A stretch of DNA of 64,000 bases from Zeaxanthinibacter enoshimensis. GTDB taxonomy: Bacteria; Bacteroidota; Bacteroidia; Flavobacteriales; Flavobacteriaceae. The stretch is from positions 186,001-250,000 of the forward strand of contig NZ_SNYI01000003.1 of the NCBI RefSeq assembly GCF_004362865.1, given 5' to 3'. Below the pieces are notes generated by a model that was given only the letters and a program-made list of their open reading frames with translations, searched no databases and was not told the origin of the DNA. Below, piece by piece: positions 28,637 through 36,518 of the stretch. How positions within the stretch are numbered: position 1 is the first letter of the stretch; every line of letters begins with the position of its first letter. The position numbers and the translations under genes are program-made.

Positions 28637-29860
28637 TTATGAATTACGCCTGCCACTACTTCGTGAACTACCGGAAGACCTGGTGCCGGAAGACGATCTG
28701 CTCGGGGAAGAGCTTCTCATGGTTCCGGAACTCCTGCTGCTCCCGCTGCTACGGCCAGAGCTGCGGTATCCCGAACTGCGGGAACTGCTACGGGTAGAAC
28801 CCCTGTAACCCGAACTTCGCTGTGGGGAACTCCTTTGGGGAGTGCTGCGATAAGTCCGCTGGTTGGTACCTTGTCGGTACGAACCGCTGCGTTGGGGGGT
28901 GCTACGGTAATTTTGGCTCCGGGTATTACCATTGTATTTAGGGGCAGTTCGGGTACTGCGACTAGACCTGTAGGCTCGGTTCCGTTCTACGGCAGACCGG
29001 CTGGAACTACGGGTTGTAGCCCCGCTGCGGTAATTACGTGAATCCCTGTATACCGCAGACCTGTCCTGGTTAGACCTCCCACTGTTGCTCCTGTACCTGC
29101 TGTCAGATCGTCCCTGGAGGTTAGATCGTCCCCTGAGTTCAGTAGCGGAACGCGAATCCCTGTAGATGCCACGCCTTGTGCGGTTGTAGGCATAAGTATT
29201 GCCGCGATATGGCCAGTTGTAAAAATTCCTGTAATAGTTATTGTAGTAATACGGGTAGTAATAAGGGGAGTAGAATCGTCCACCCCAGCCCCAGCCATAT
29301 CCATAGCCGTAAAAGCCACCACCCCAGAAAGGATCATAGAACCCGCCGTAATACCAGGGGTTATTCCATCCCCAGCCCCAGCGGAACCTGTTATATCCCC
29401 AGGGGTATCCCAGGCCGAATCCCAATCCATAACCAAAGCCGCCCCAGCCCCAGTTATCATCGTAGATATTGATATTTACATTGGTTGCATTGTCTCCCCA
29501 GCCGCCATAACCATTATAGGTATTGTCAGTGGCATAATAGCTGGTATCCACACCAAGGCTGTCCTGTTCGGAATCACTGTAATAGGAATCGATATCGGTG
29601 AAAACCTCGCTTTCAAGGATCTCATCGTATTCCTCGGCTTTTTGCCCGAAATAGTCACCATATACATTAGTATCATTCCTTACCACTTCCGGCTGTCGCT
29701 GTCCTTTTTCAATTCGGACAGTCTCCCCTCCATCAGCATAAATACCGTCAGAGTCGTAATAGGAAGCCTGTTGATAAGAACCACAGGATTGCAGCAACAG
29801 TCCTAGCAGGACCACTGGCAGCAGTATCTGTGGGATGGGGCGTTGTATGGATTGTATCAT
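28637..29860 (-). CDS. Low-complexity Gly/Tyr- and Ser/Arg-rich lipoprotein
   Basis: 407 residues from the ATG at 29860; an in-frame TTG 27 bases upstream is less likely. The signal peptide ends at LLQSC (lipobox). An acidic region (about 30-110, many Asp, Glu, Tyr, Ser) is followed by a Gly/Trp/Tyr-rich block (about 120-210) and then a Ser/Arg/Gly/Tyr-rich tail to the end. Charge thus swings from strongly negative to strongly positive. Proteins of this build next to proS recur in flavobacteria and have been given uninformative names; function unknown. Composition suggests an extended, disordered or aggregating envelope protein. Alternate readings of this G/C-biased repeat should be treated as shadows. 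Confidence 0.75.
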   Translation of the reverse strand: MIQSIQRPIPQILLPVVLLGLLLQSCGSYQQASYYDSDGIYADGGETVRIEKGQRQPEVVRNDTNVYGDYFGQKAEEYDEILESEVFTDIDSYYSDSEQDSLGVDTSYYATDNTYNGYGGWGDNATNVNINIYDDNWGWGGFGYGLGFGLGYPWGYNRFRWGWGWNNPWYYGGFYDPFWGGGFYGYGYGWGWGGRFYSPYYYPYYYNNYYRNFYNWPYRGNTYAYNRTRRGIYRDSRSATELRGRSNLQGRSDSRYRSNSGRSNQDRSAVYRDSRNYRSGATTRSSSRSAVERNRAYRSSRSTRTAPKYNGNTRSQNYRSTPQRSGSYRQGTNQRTYRSTPQRSSPQRSSGYRGSTRSSSRSSGYRSSGRSSGSSRSSGTMRSSSPSRSSSGTRSSGSSRSSGRRNS

Positions 29861-29957
29861 GGTGATAAATTTAATATTGTTGAACAATTAAAAATAGTTA
29901 GTTTTACCGAACTATTTCCGTTAAGGAAGTCACAAGTTTTATGCCAAAGTATAGCTA

Positions 29958-31433
29958 ATGGGTAAAAATCTAACAAAACGCAGCGAAGATTATTCCAAAT
30001 GGTATAACGAACTCGTTGTGAAAGCCGATATGGCTGAGAATTCAGGGGTTAGGGGTTGTATGGTCATCAAACCTTATGGATTCGCGATCTGGGAGAAGAT
30101 GCAGGCACAGTTGGATAAAATGTTCAAGGAAACAGGGCATGAGAATGCATATTTTCCGCTGTTTATTCCAAAATCATACCTGAGTAAAGAAGCCAGCCAT
30201 GTGGAAGGCTTTGCCAAAGAGTGTGCCGTGGTAACTCATTATCGCCTGAAGAATGCAGAGGATGGCAGTGGTATCATCGTAGATGAGGATGCCAAGCTGG
30301 AAGAGGAGCTTATTGTAAGGCCCACTTCCGAGACCATTATATGGGATACCTATCGCAAATGGATACAGTCTTACAGGGACCTTCCCCTGCTGATCAACCA
30401 ATGGGCGAACGTGGTACGCTGGGAAATGCGTACCCGGCTCTTCCTGCGGACGGCAGAATTTCTATGGCAGGAAGGGCATACGGCTCATGCCACCAAACAG
30501 GAAGCCATTGAGGAAGCAGAGACCATATTGAACATCTATGCCACATTTGCAGAAGAGCATATGGCAGTGCCTGTAATACAGGGAACCAAGACCGAGAGCG
30601 AGCGCTTTGCCGGGGCAGTGGAAACCTATTGCATAGAAGCATTGATGCAGGATGGGAAAGCATTGCAGGCAGGAACCTCCCATTTCCTTGGACAGAACTT
30701 TGCCAAGGCATTTGATGTAAAATTTGCTAATAAAGAAGGGGTACAGGAACATGTCTGGGCTACTTCCTGGGGAGTATCTACCCGGCTGATGGGTGCACTG
30801 GTCATGACGCACAGCGATGATAACGGGCTGGTACTGCCCCCAACGCTGGCGCCTATACAAGTAGTAATTGTTCCTATTTATAAAGGAATAGAGCAGCTGG
30901 ATGAGATCGCGGAAACCGTAGATCCACTGGTAAAGGAATTGCGGGCCAAGGGCATTTCTGTCAAATTTGATAAACGAGACACCCATAAGCCCGGATTTAA
31001 GTTCAACGAATACGAATTAAAGGGGGTGCCGATCCGCCTGGCGATAGGGCAGAGAGACCTGCAGAACGGCACATACGAAGTGGCGAGACGTGATACGCTC
31101 AGCAAAGAGACCGTTGCTGCATCAGAAGTTGTCGACAGGATCGAGTTCCTGCTGCAAGACATTCAGAAGAATATCTTTGAGAAGGCGAGAACTTACCGGG
31201 ACGAACATATTACCCGGGTAGACAGTTACGAGGAATTTAAAAAGGTTCTGAAGAATAAGGGAGGATTTATATCAGCCCATTGGGACGGAACCACGGAAAC
31301 GGAAGATCGTATTAAGGAGGAGACCAAAGCGACCATTCGTTGTATTCCAATTGATGCGGAAGAGGAAGAAGGGGAGTGTATAATCAGTGGTAAACCTTCC
31401 TCCAGGAGGGTGCTTTTTGCCAAGGCGTATTAA
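29958..31433 (+). CDS. proS: Prolyl-tRNA synthetase (short, archaeal/eukaryote-type)
   Basis: 491 residues, the form without the bacterial editing insertion. Class II motifs: [17 protein letters not shown], motif 2 [29 protein letters not shown], and motif 3 [17 protein letters not shown]. The C-terminal extension (about 395-491) includes RCIPID, a Glu-rich stretch and CIISGKPS, and ends in VLFAKAY with the terminal Tyr typical of this class. It charges tRNA-Pro. Monocistronic; the next transcript begins just after it. Confidence 0.96.
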   Translation: MGKNLTKRSEDYSKWYNELVVKADMAENSGVRGCMVIKPYGFAIWEKMQAQLDKMFKETGHENAYFPLFIPKSYLSKEASHVEGFAKECAVVTHYRLKNAEDGSGIIVDEDAKLEEELIVRPTSETIIWDTYRKWIQSYRDLPLLINQWANVVRWEMRTRLFLRTAEFLWQEGHTAHATKQEAIEEAETILNIYATFAEEHMAVPVIQGTKTESERFAGAVETYCIEALMQDGKALQAGTSHFLGQNFAKAFDVKFANKEGVQEHVWATSWGVSTRLMGALVMTHSDDNGLVLPPTLAPIQVVIVPIYKGIEQLDEIAETVDPLVKELRAKGISVKFDKRDTHKPGFKFNEYELKGVPIRLAIGQRDLQNGTYEVARRDTLSKETVAASEVVDRIEFLLQDIQKNIFEKARTYRDEHITRVDSYEEFKKVLKNKGGFISAHWDGTTETEDRIKEETKATIRCIPIDAEEEEGECIISGKPSSRRVLFAKAY

Positions 31434-31459
31434 AGTCACTAAAAAAAATTCTATACCTC

Positions 31460-31489
31460 TTGCGGTAGTAAAAAATAATTGTATTTTTG
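31460..31489 (+). promoter_or_regulatory. Promoter of the tRNA-Glu/rpsT unit
   Basis: TTG at 31460-31462, 19 bp, TATTTTTG at 31482-31489: the best promoter match in the window. It lies 48 bases before the first tRNA-Glu. Confidence 0.75.
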
Positions 31490-31530
31490 CACCCACCTAA
31501 TCGAAAAAAATTAGGCGCCGCTAAGCGGTA

Positions 31531-31610
31531 ATTTATTGGCCCGTTCGTCTAGGGGTTAGGACGCCAGGTTTTCATCCTGGTAACAGGGGTTCGATTCCCC
31601 TACGGGCTAC
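31531..31610 (+). repeat. 80-bp direct repeat, copy 1 (tRNA-Glu)
   Basis: Exact 80-base direct repeat with 31651-31730 covering the tRNA and seven leader bases. The 40-base spacer is unrelated. Confidence 0.95.
31538..31609 (+). tRNA. tRNA-Glu (anticodon TTC), copy 1
   Basis: 72 bases. The acceptor arms GGCCCGT and ACGGGCT pair with one G-U at the first position; the anticodon stem CCAGG/CCTGG encloses TTTTCAT, so the anticodon is TTC. The T arm GGGG TTCGATT CCCC is normal. CCA is not encoded. Confidence 0.97.
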
Positions 31611-31650
31611 TAGCAGTTTCCAAGGACTGCAGCTCGCGGTACTTGGAGTT

Positions 31651-31730
31651 ATTTATTGGCCCGTTCGTCTAGGGGTTAGGACGCCAGGTTTTCATCCTGG
31701 TAACAGGGGTTCGATTCCCCTACGGGCTAC
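31651..31730 (+). repeat. 80-bp direct repeat, copy 2 (tRNA-Glu)
   Basis: Second exact copy, period 120 bases; see the first copy. Confidence 0.95.
31658..31729 (+). tRNA. tRNA-Glu (anticodon TTC), copy 2
   Basis: Identical to copy 1 in all 72 bases and placed exactly 120 bases later; the seven bases before and one after are also the same. Probably processed from the same precursor RNA. Confidence 0.97.
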
Positions 31731-31781
31731 AAGTTTACAGTTCGCTTTTTTGCGACGGAAAAAATTATAAGAGGAAGAAAG

Positions 31782-32033
31782 ATGGCAAATCACAAATCTG
31801 CATTAAAGAGGATAAGAAGAAACGAGTCTGTGCGCCTTCGTAACAGGTACCAGCACAAGACCACCCGTAACGCGATCAAAAAATTGCGTAGCGAAACTGA
31901 CAAGAAGGCTGCCGAGACCTTGTTGCCAACCGTGGTCAGTATGATCGACAAATTATCCAAGCGCAATATCATCCACGCTAATAAGGCTGCAAACCTTAAG
32001 AGCAAGCTGATGAAGCAGGTTGCTACCCTTTAA
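31782..32033 (+). CDS. rpsT: 30S ribosomal protein S20
   Basis: 83 residues, highly basic and helical, with the S20 start [22 protein letters not shown] and the conserved [29 protein letters not shown]. It binds 16S rRNA early in 30S assembly. It starts 52 bases after the second tRNA-Glu with no terminator between, so it probably shares the tRNA promoter. A short purine-rich AGGAAGAAAG lies before the ATG. Confidence 0.97.
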   Translation: MANHKSALKRIRRNESVRLRNRYQHKTTRNAIKKLRSETDKKAAETLLPTVVSMIDKLSKRNIIHANKAANLKSKLMKQVATL

Positions 32034-32056
32034 TTAAGGAAATTATATCAAAGCAT

Positions 32057-32087
32057 ATATCCTGGCCTTTCGGCCAGGATTTTTTTG
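32057..32087 (+). terminator. Rho-independent terminator of rpsT
   Basis: ATCCTGGCC TTTC GGCCAGGAT then a T-run: nine-base perfect stem with a tetraloop. Confidence 0.92.
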
Positions 32088-32094
32088 TTTATAG

Positions 32095-32697
32095 CTATTC
32101 GTAAATTCGAATAATTTCTCCCCTGCCTTTCCCTTCCACACTGCGGACATAAGCCCTCACTACCTTATCCATGGGAACAGGATTGTGACCCGGGAAATAG
32201 GATTCATATTTTTCTACGGCATCCTCCACCAGCCCTGACGATACTGCGTTTACCCGTATTCCTTTTTTTATTTCCAGGTCCACGGCCTTTACAAAACTGT
32301 GAATACCCCCGTTCACCATAGCTGCACTAGTGGTCATAGGTACCGGGTCATCGGCCAGTATTCCCGTGGTCAGGGTAATAGATGATCCCTCTGTGAGGTA
32401 TTTGGCACCATACCGTACCAGGTTTACCTGCCCCATTAATTTACTTTGTAGTCCTATGGTGTAATCCGCTTCATCCATATCCGAGAAAGGCGCCCATTTT
32501 GCCTCCCCGGCAATACAAATTACAGCTTCTATATCCTGGACCTCCCGGTACATTTTCTCGATACTTTCGGTCTTGCTGATGTCAACCTGAACATCCCCGC
32601 TGTTGCGGCCGGCCAGGATCACCTCGTGCGAACGGGAGAAATGGTCTGCAACCTTTTTCCCGATAGTTCCGTAACCTCCTATGATCACTATTTTCAT
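32095..32697 (-). CDS. Short-chain dehydrogenase-like protein lacking the catalytic Tyr
   Basis: 200 residues, shorter than classical SDRs (about 250). The nucleotide-binding loop is GGYGTIGKKVA, a variant of TGxxxGIG, and LAGRNSGD suits NADPH. The catalytic region has SSITLTTG for the Ser strand, but where YxxxK is expected it reads NGGIHSFVKA: no Tyr is present four residues before Lys. It resembles the short SDR subgroup known from other bacteria with the same change. It may act as an NAD(P)-binding regulator or use another acid. Convergent with rpsT. Confidence 0.8.
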   Translation of the reverse strand: MKIVIIGGYGTIGKKVADHFSRSHEVILAGRNSGDVQVDISKTESIEKMYREVQDIEAVICIAGEAKWAPFSDMDEADYTIGLQSKLMGQVNLVRYGAKYLTEGSSITLTTGILADDPVPMTTSAAMVNGGIHSFVKAVDLEIKKGIRVNAVSSGLVEDAVEKYESYFPGHNPVPMDKVVRAYVRSVEGKGRGEIIRIYE

Positions 32698-32723
32698 ATG
32701 TCTGTATTTTTGATATTACAGGA

Positions 32724-32767
32724 TAAAAAAAATCCCGGTACCATACAGTACCGGGATCAGTTTTTTA
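32724..32767 (-). terminator. Rho-independent terminator of rho
   Basis: ATCCCGGTAC and GTACCGGGAT form a ten-base stem around a short loop; on the minus strand an eight-base T-run follows, 14 bases after the rho stop. Confidence 0.9.
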
Positions 32768-32780
32768 TAAGAATCCTGTT

Positions 32781-34424
32781 TTACTGACTCATGGTCATCA
32801 GGAACTCTTCGTTGTTCTTGGTCTGCTTAATACGCTGTTCCATGAATTCCATCGCTTCTACAGGGTTCATGTCTGCAAGGTATTTGCGCATGATCCACAT
32901 TCTCTGAATGGTATTCTCGTCCAGTAACAGGTCATCTCTCCTGGTTGATGAGGAGATCAGGTCTATGGCTGGGAAAATTCTGCGGTTACTGATACGCCTG
33001 TCTAGCTGTAATTCCATGTTACCGGTACCTTTGAATTCCTCGAAGATAACTTCGTCCATCTTAGAGCCGGTCTCGGTCAGTGCTGTCGCGATAATAGATA
33101 GGGATCCACCGTTTTCTATATTCCGGGCAGCTCCGAAGAAGCGTTTTGGTTTGTGAAGCGCATTGGCATCCACACCTCCGGAAAGAACTTTCCCGGATGC
33201 AGGCTGAACCGTGTTGTAAGCCCGTGCCAAACGAGTAATGGAATCGAGCAGGATGACGACATCATGGCCGCATTCTACCAGGCGTTTTGCCTTCTCCAGT
33301 ACGATGTTGGCTACTCTTACGTGTTCTGTAGCTTCTTTGTCAAAGGTAGAAGCAACAACTTCACCGCGTACATTACGTTGCATATCCGTAACCTCTTCCG
33401 GTCTTTCATCGATTAGAAGGATGATCTGGTATACTTCCGGGTGGTTGGCCGCGATAGCGTTAGCGATATCTTTCAGCAACATGGTCTTACCCGTCTTAGG
33501 CTGGGATACGATCATACCACGCTGTCCTTTCCCTATAGGGCAGAACAGGTCCATGATACGGGTAGAGATATTGCTCTGGCGCTCGGCCAGTTTAAATTTT
33601 TCTCTTGGGAATAACGGGGTTAAATGCTCAAAGGATACGCGGTCTCTTACTACCTGCGGATCCATCCCGTTAATTTTGTTCACTTTGATCAGTGGAAAAT
33701 ACTTCTCACCTTCTTTAGGTGGTCTGACGTTCCCTAAAACAGTATCCCCGGTTTTCAGACCAAAAAGTCGGATCTGGGATTGGGAAACGTAAATATCATC
33801 AGGGGAAGACAGATAATTGTAATCTGAGGATCTTAAAAACCCGTAACCATCCTGCATAATATCCAGGACTCCTTCGCTTTCGATAATGCTGTCAAACTCG
33901 TACTCGGGTTGCTTGTACTTGTTCTTCAGGTCTTTGTCAAAATTGTTATTGTCTTTCTTTTCCCTGTTGCCTTTAGGGTGGGAACCTCTTTTATCCCTTG
34001 ATTTCTGTGGGGGATTATTGCGGTTACCGGTATTCTGCTGCCTGTTGTCCTGTTGTTTCTCTTCAGGCTTCTCCTGTTTTTCAGCTTTGGCAGTGGGAGC
34101 TTCAGATTTTTGCTGTGAAGCGCTGTCATTGCTGCGGCTGTCCTTTGGATTGTCCTTGCTGACACGTGCTCTCTTAGGTTTGTTCCTGGAATCCTTGTTC
34201 TGAGGTTCCTTGTTCTGGGAGTCCTTGCTTTGAGAGTCCTTGTTCTCGGTTGGAGCAGCAGCTACAGTTTCCTGCACAGCTTTAGGATTGCTGGCCTGAA
34301 CATCGAGGATCTGGTAGACCAGGTCTAGTTTTTTCAGGGTTTTGTACTTGGAAACATTTAAATCTTTAGCAATGCTTTGAAGCTCGGGAAGCTTCTTTGC
34401 TTTTAAATCTGAAATCTCAAACAT
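32781..34424 (-). CDS. rho: Transcription termination factor Rho with large polar insertion
   Basis: 547 residues against about 420 in E. coli. The N-terminal SAP-like helix bundle (1-50: [21 protein letters not shown]) is followed by a 120-residue insertion (about 55-175) of Lys, Asn, Gln, Ser and Asp with short near-repeats of five residues ([20 protein letters not shown]). The RNA-binding cold-shock-like domain ([33 protein letters not shown]) and hexameric ATPase follow: Walker A SQPKTGKT, Walker [19 protein letters not shown] loops in [20 protein letters not shown]. It ends untranslated transcripts. The insertion is common in Bacteroidota Rho and is expected to be disordered. Confidence 0.96.
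   Translation of the reverse strand: MFEISDLKAKKLPELQSIAKDLNVSKYKTLKKLDLVYQILDVQASNPKAVQETVAAAPTENKDSQSKDSQNKEPQNKDSRNKPKRARVSKDNPKDSRSNDSASQQKSEAPTAKAEKQEKPEEKQQDNRQQNTGNRNNPPQKSRDKRGSHPKGNREKKDNNNFDKDLKNKYKQPEYEFDSIIESEGVLDIMQDGYGFLRSSDYNYLSSPDDIYVSQSQIRLFGLKTGDTVLGNVRPPKEGEKYFPLIKVNKINGMDPQVVRDRVSFEHLTPLFPREKFKLAERQSNISTRIMDLFCPIGKGQRGMIVSQPKTGKTMLLKDIANAIAANHPEVYQIILLIDERPEEVTDMQRNVRGEVVASTFDKEATEHVRVANIVLEKAKRLVECGHDVVILLDSITRLARAYNTVQPASGKVLSGGVDANALHKPKRFFGAARNIENGGSLSIIATALTETGSKMDEVIFEEFKGTGNMELQLDRRISNRRIFPAIDLISSSTRRDDLLLDENTIQRMWIMRKYLADMNPVEAMEFMEQRIKQTKNNEEFLMTMSQ
34184..34245 (-). repeat. Short degenerate 15-base tandem repeat inside rho
   Basis: About four units of TCCTTGTTCTGAGxx-type sequence (plus strand) coding the [20 protein letters not shown] series in the disordered insertion. 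Such repeats can change number by slippage without breaking the frame. Confidence 0.7.
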
Positions 34425-34564
34425 CGAGTATTGAATAAGTTATACTTTGGTAAAAAAGTCTATGAAGTAATGTTATTGTGGGTGTTACGAGGGAATGATA
34501 TCCCAGTCGGTAAGTGTTGCATCTAATAACAAAGCAATATTACAAATAATTTTCAATATTTGCC

Positions 34565-34594
34565 CTGTAAAATTCAAAAAGACCTGTATTTTTG
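34565..34594 (+). promoter_or_regulatory. Candidate promoter of the DUF4293 gene
   Basis: TATTTTTG at 34587-34594 with CTG (one mismatch to TTG) 19 bp upstream; 24 bases before the ATG. The same TGTATTTTTGCAC context is found at the tRNA-Glu promoter. Confidence 0.5.
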
Positions 34595-34617
34595 CACTTC
34601 GAATGACCATTTAGACC

Positions 34618-35028
34618 ATGATCCAAAGAATTCAGAGCTTATATTTACTGATCGTTGTGATTTTAGGAGGTGTACTTCCTTTCTGGCTCAACCTGTGGTC
34701 TGATGCTGATGGTAATGCTATGTTCGCAAAAGATGATGTATTCATCTCAGCGGCCTTTTTTGGATCGGCCCTGTTGGCCATAGTTGCCATTTCCCTTTAC
34801 AAGTTTCGAAAAAAACAGTTTATTGCAAACCGTTTTAATATCATATTGAATCTTTTTTTACTGGGATTTTTCGTTTACCGATCGCTAAACTTATCCGGAG
34901 AAACTTCGGTTTCAGAGAAGGGTATTGGGATGTTGATTCCTGTATTTTCTATCGTTTTCTTGGTCTTGGCCAACAAGTCCATAAAGAAGGATGAAGATCT
35001 TGTAAAATCTGTTGATCGCTTACGTTAA
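34618..35028 (+). CDS. DUF4293 family membrane protein
   Basis: 136 residues with four hydrophobic segments (about 8-25, 40-60, 70-90, 100-120). The start MIQRIQSLYLLIV and the VFLVLANKSIKKDEDLVKSVDRLR ending are the family signature. Found throughout Bacteroidota, often next to rho as here; function unknown. Divergent from rho. Confidence 0.88.
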   Translation: MIQRIQSLYLLIVVILGGVLPFWLNLWSDADGNAMFAKDDVFISAAFFGSALLAIVAISLYKFRKKQFIANRFNIILNLFLLGFFVYRSLNLSGETSVSEKGIGMLIPVFSIVFLVLANKSIKKDEDLVKSVDRLR

Positions 35029-35059
35029 ACCTAACATCTTAGTAGTATTAGTGCGTAAG

Positions 35060-35091
35060 ACCCTGATAAGCATTGCTTGTCAGGGTTTTTT
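35060..35091 (+). terminator. Terminator of the DUF4293 gene
   Basis: ACCCTGA-AAGC and GCTT-TCAGGGT stem followed by TTTTTT. Confidence 0.85.
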
Positions 35092-35096
35092 GCGTT

Positions 35097-35594
35097 TCAG
35101 CCCCGCTTGCCTAATTCGATCACTTCAAGGTTCCGGATGTCTTTTCCCGATATGGAAAAACGCAACATCGTCCTTACCTGGTGAAATCCCTGTTTACCGC
35201 AGGCACCGGGGTTCATGTGCAGCAAGCCTAATTTTTTGTCGTTCATCACTTTAAGAATATGGGAGTGGCCGCAAATAAATAATTTTGGGGGGTCCTGGGT
35301 CAGCATTTCCCTGATCCTGTAATTGTAGGCCCCGGGATATCCCCCGATATGGGTGATCCACACGTCAACCTCTTCACATTTAAAACGGTTGTGCAGCGGG
35401 AATTCTCTCTGGATCTGGTGGTTGTCGATATTGCCGTAGACGGCCCTCACTGGTTTTAGCTCCTTTAGCGCGTCGGTTACCTCCAACGTGCCTATGTCAC
35501 CGGCGTGCCAGATCTCATCGGCTTGTTTTGCATATTTAAGGATTGTCTTATCCATGTGTCCGTGGGTATCGGAGAGAAGAAGGATGTTGGTCAT
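35097..35594 (-). CDS. YfcE/MJ0936-type metallophosphoesterase
   Basis: 165 residues from the ATG at 35594 (MTNILLLSDTHGH); an ATG 57 bases upstream adds 19 residues with no match to the family and is less likely. All metal-binding motifs are present: SDTHGHMD, HAGDIG, YGNID, ITHIGG and CGHSHI, with NPGACG near the end. The family hydrolyses phosphodiesters with two metal ions; natural substrate unknown. Convergent with DUF4293, divergent from truA. Confidence 0.88.
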   Translation of the reverse strand: MTNILLLSDTHGHMDKTILKYAKQADEIWHAGDIGTLEVTDALKELKPVRAVYGNIDNHQIQREFPLHNRFKCEEVDVWITHIGGYPGAYNYRIREMLTQDPPKLFICGHSHILKVMNDKKLGLLHMNPGACGKQGFHQVRTMLRFSISGKDIRNLEVIELGKRG

Positions 35595-35663
35595 TGATTC
35601 AGGATATTTTAAAAAATGCTCTGTGCCACTGTTTCCGGAAAGCAACGGCATAGCCAGGATGGG

Positions 35664-35692
35664 TTAGTAAATAAAAGATTCAGGTATCTTTG
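35664..35692 (+). promoter_or_regulatory. Candidate promoter of truA
   Basis: TATCTTTG at 35685-35692 is a full -7 match; TTA at 35664-35666, 18 bp upstream, is one base from TTG. It lies 25 bases before the start codon. Confidence 0.5.
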
Positions 35693-35717
35693 TGGCTCAC
35701 AAAAATAACGATAACCC

Positions 35718-36494
35718 TTGAGATATTTTATACACTTCTCTTATGATGGTACGGCTTACCACGGTTGGCAGATGCAACCCAATGCACTTACGGTGCAGCA
35801 GGTACTGCAAGGTGCTGTGAGCACCTTGCTGCGGCAAGACACGCCCCTTACGGCAGCGGGGCGAACAGATGCAGGGGTACATGCGCGGCAGATGTATGCA
35901 CATTTTGAGACAGAGAAGTTAGAAGACAGTGAGCAATTGGTATACAGGTTAAATTCCCTGTTACCTGAGGATATTGGGGTTCGGGAAATTTTCCCGGTAC
36001 CCGACGAGGCACATGCCCGGTTTTCTGCCACGGGAAGGTCTTACGAATACTGGGTCAGTTACCAGAAAGATCCTTTCCTGAGGGATCATGCGCTCTGGGT
36101 AAAACAGGAGCTGGATGTGAGGGCGATGAACAAGGCCGCTGAACTGTTGCTGGAACACCGGGATTTTGAATGTTTTTCCAGGTCGCAGTCGGATGTCAAA
36201 ACGTTTATCTGTGACGTCCGCAGGGCGGAATGGATACAGGAAGAACAAAAGCTGGTATTCCATATAACCGCCGATCGTTTCCTCCGGAACATGGTGCGAG
36301 CAGTAGTTGGTACCTTGCTGCAGGTAGGGATGGGGAAGATCGGGAAAGAAGATGTTAATGCAATTATAAAAAGTAAGGATAGGGGAGAGGCAGGAGCCTC
36401 CGTAGCTGCAAAAGGATTATATTTGACCCGGGTCGATTACCCGGAGTCATTGATGATTTACCGCGATGATCAGGCGGGCAAATCTCACAGTTAA
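35718..36494 (+). CDS. truA: tRNA pseudouridine synthase A, TTG start
   Basis: 258 residues. The catalytic Asp is in AAGRTDAGVHA (about residue 52); RFSATGRSYEYWV, CFSRSQSDVKT and ITADRFLRNMVRAVVGTLL are further TruA signatures. It modifies positions 38-40 of tRNA anticodon arms. The conserved first strand RYFIHFSYDGTAYHGWQ begins right after a TTG codon; an in-frame stop lies two codons upstream and the first internal Met would cut the domain, so TTG is the start. Followed after 24 bases by an ABC exporter gene. Confidence 0.94.
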   Translation: MRYFIHFSYDGTAYHGWQMQPNALTVQQVLQGAVSTLLRQDTPLTAAGRTDAGVHARQMYAHFETEKLEDSEQLVYRLNSLLPEDIGVREIFPVPDEAHARFSATGRSYEYWVSYQKDPFLRDHALWVKQELDVRAMNKAAELLLEHRDFECFSRSQSDVKTFICDVRRAEWIQEEQKLVFHITADRFLRNMVRAVVGTLLQVGMGKIGKEDVNAIIKSKDRGEAGASVAAKGLYLTRVDYPESLMIYRDDQAGKSHS

Positions 36495-36518
36495 AGCACA
36501 TATTGACGATATTCTTTT

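Noticed and set aside
28987-29460. Several open frames on both strands within the Gly/Tyr/Ser/Arg-rich gene
   Set aside because: Caused by the repetitive codon pattern; only the lipoprotein frame has a signal peptide and lipobox.
31531-31730. tRNA duplication as attachment-site scar of an integrated element
   Set aside because: Only 40 bases lie between copies and no integrase or foreign DNA is near.
35700-35707. Minus-strand TATTTTTG as promoter of the metallophosphoesterase
   Set aside because: It is over 100 bases from the preferred start and has no -33 element; probably chance.
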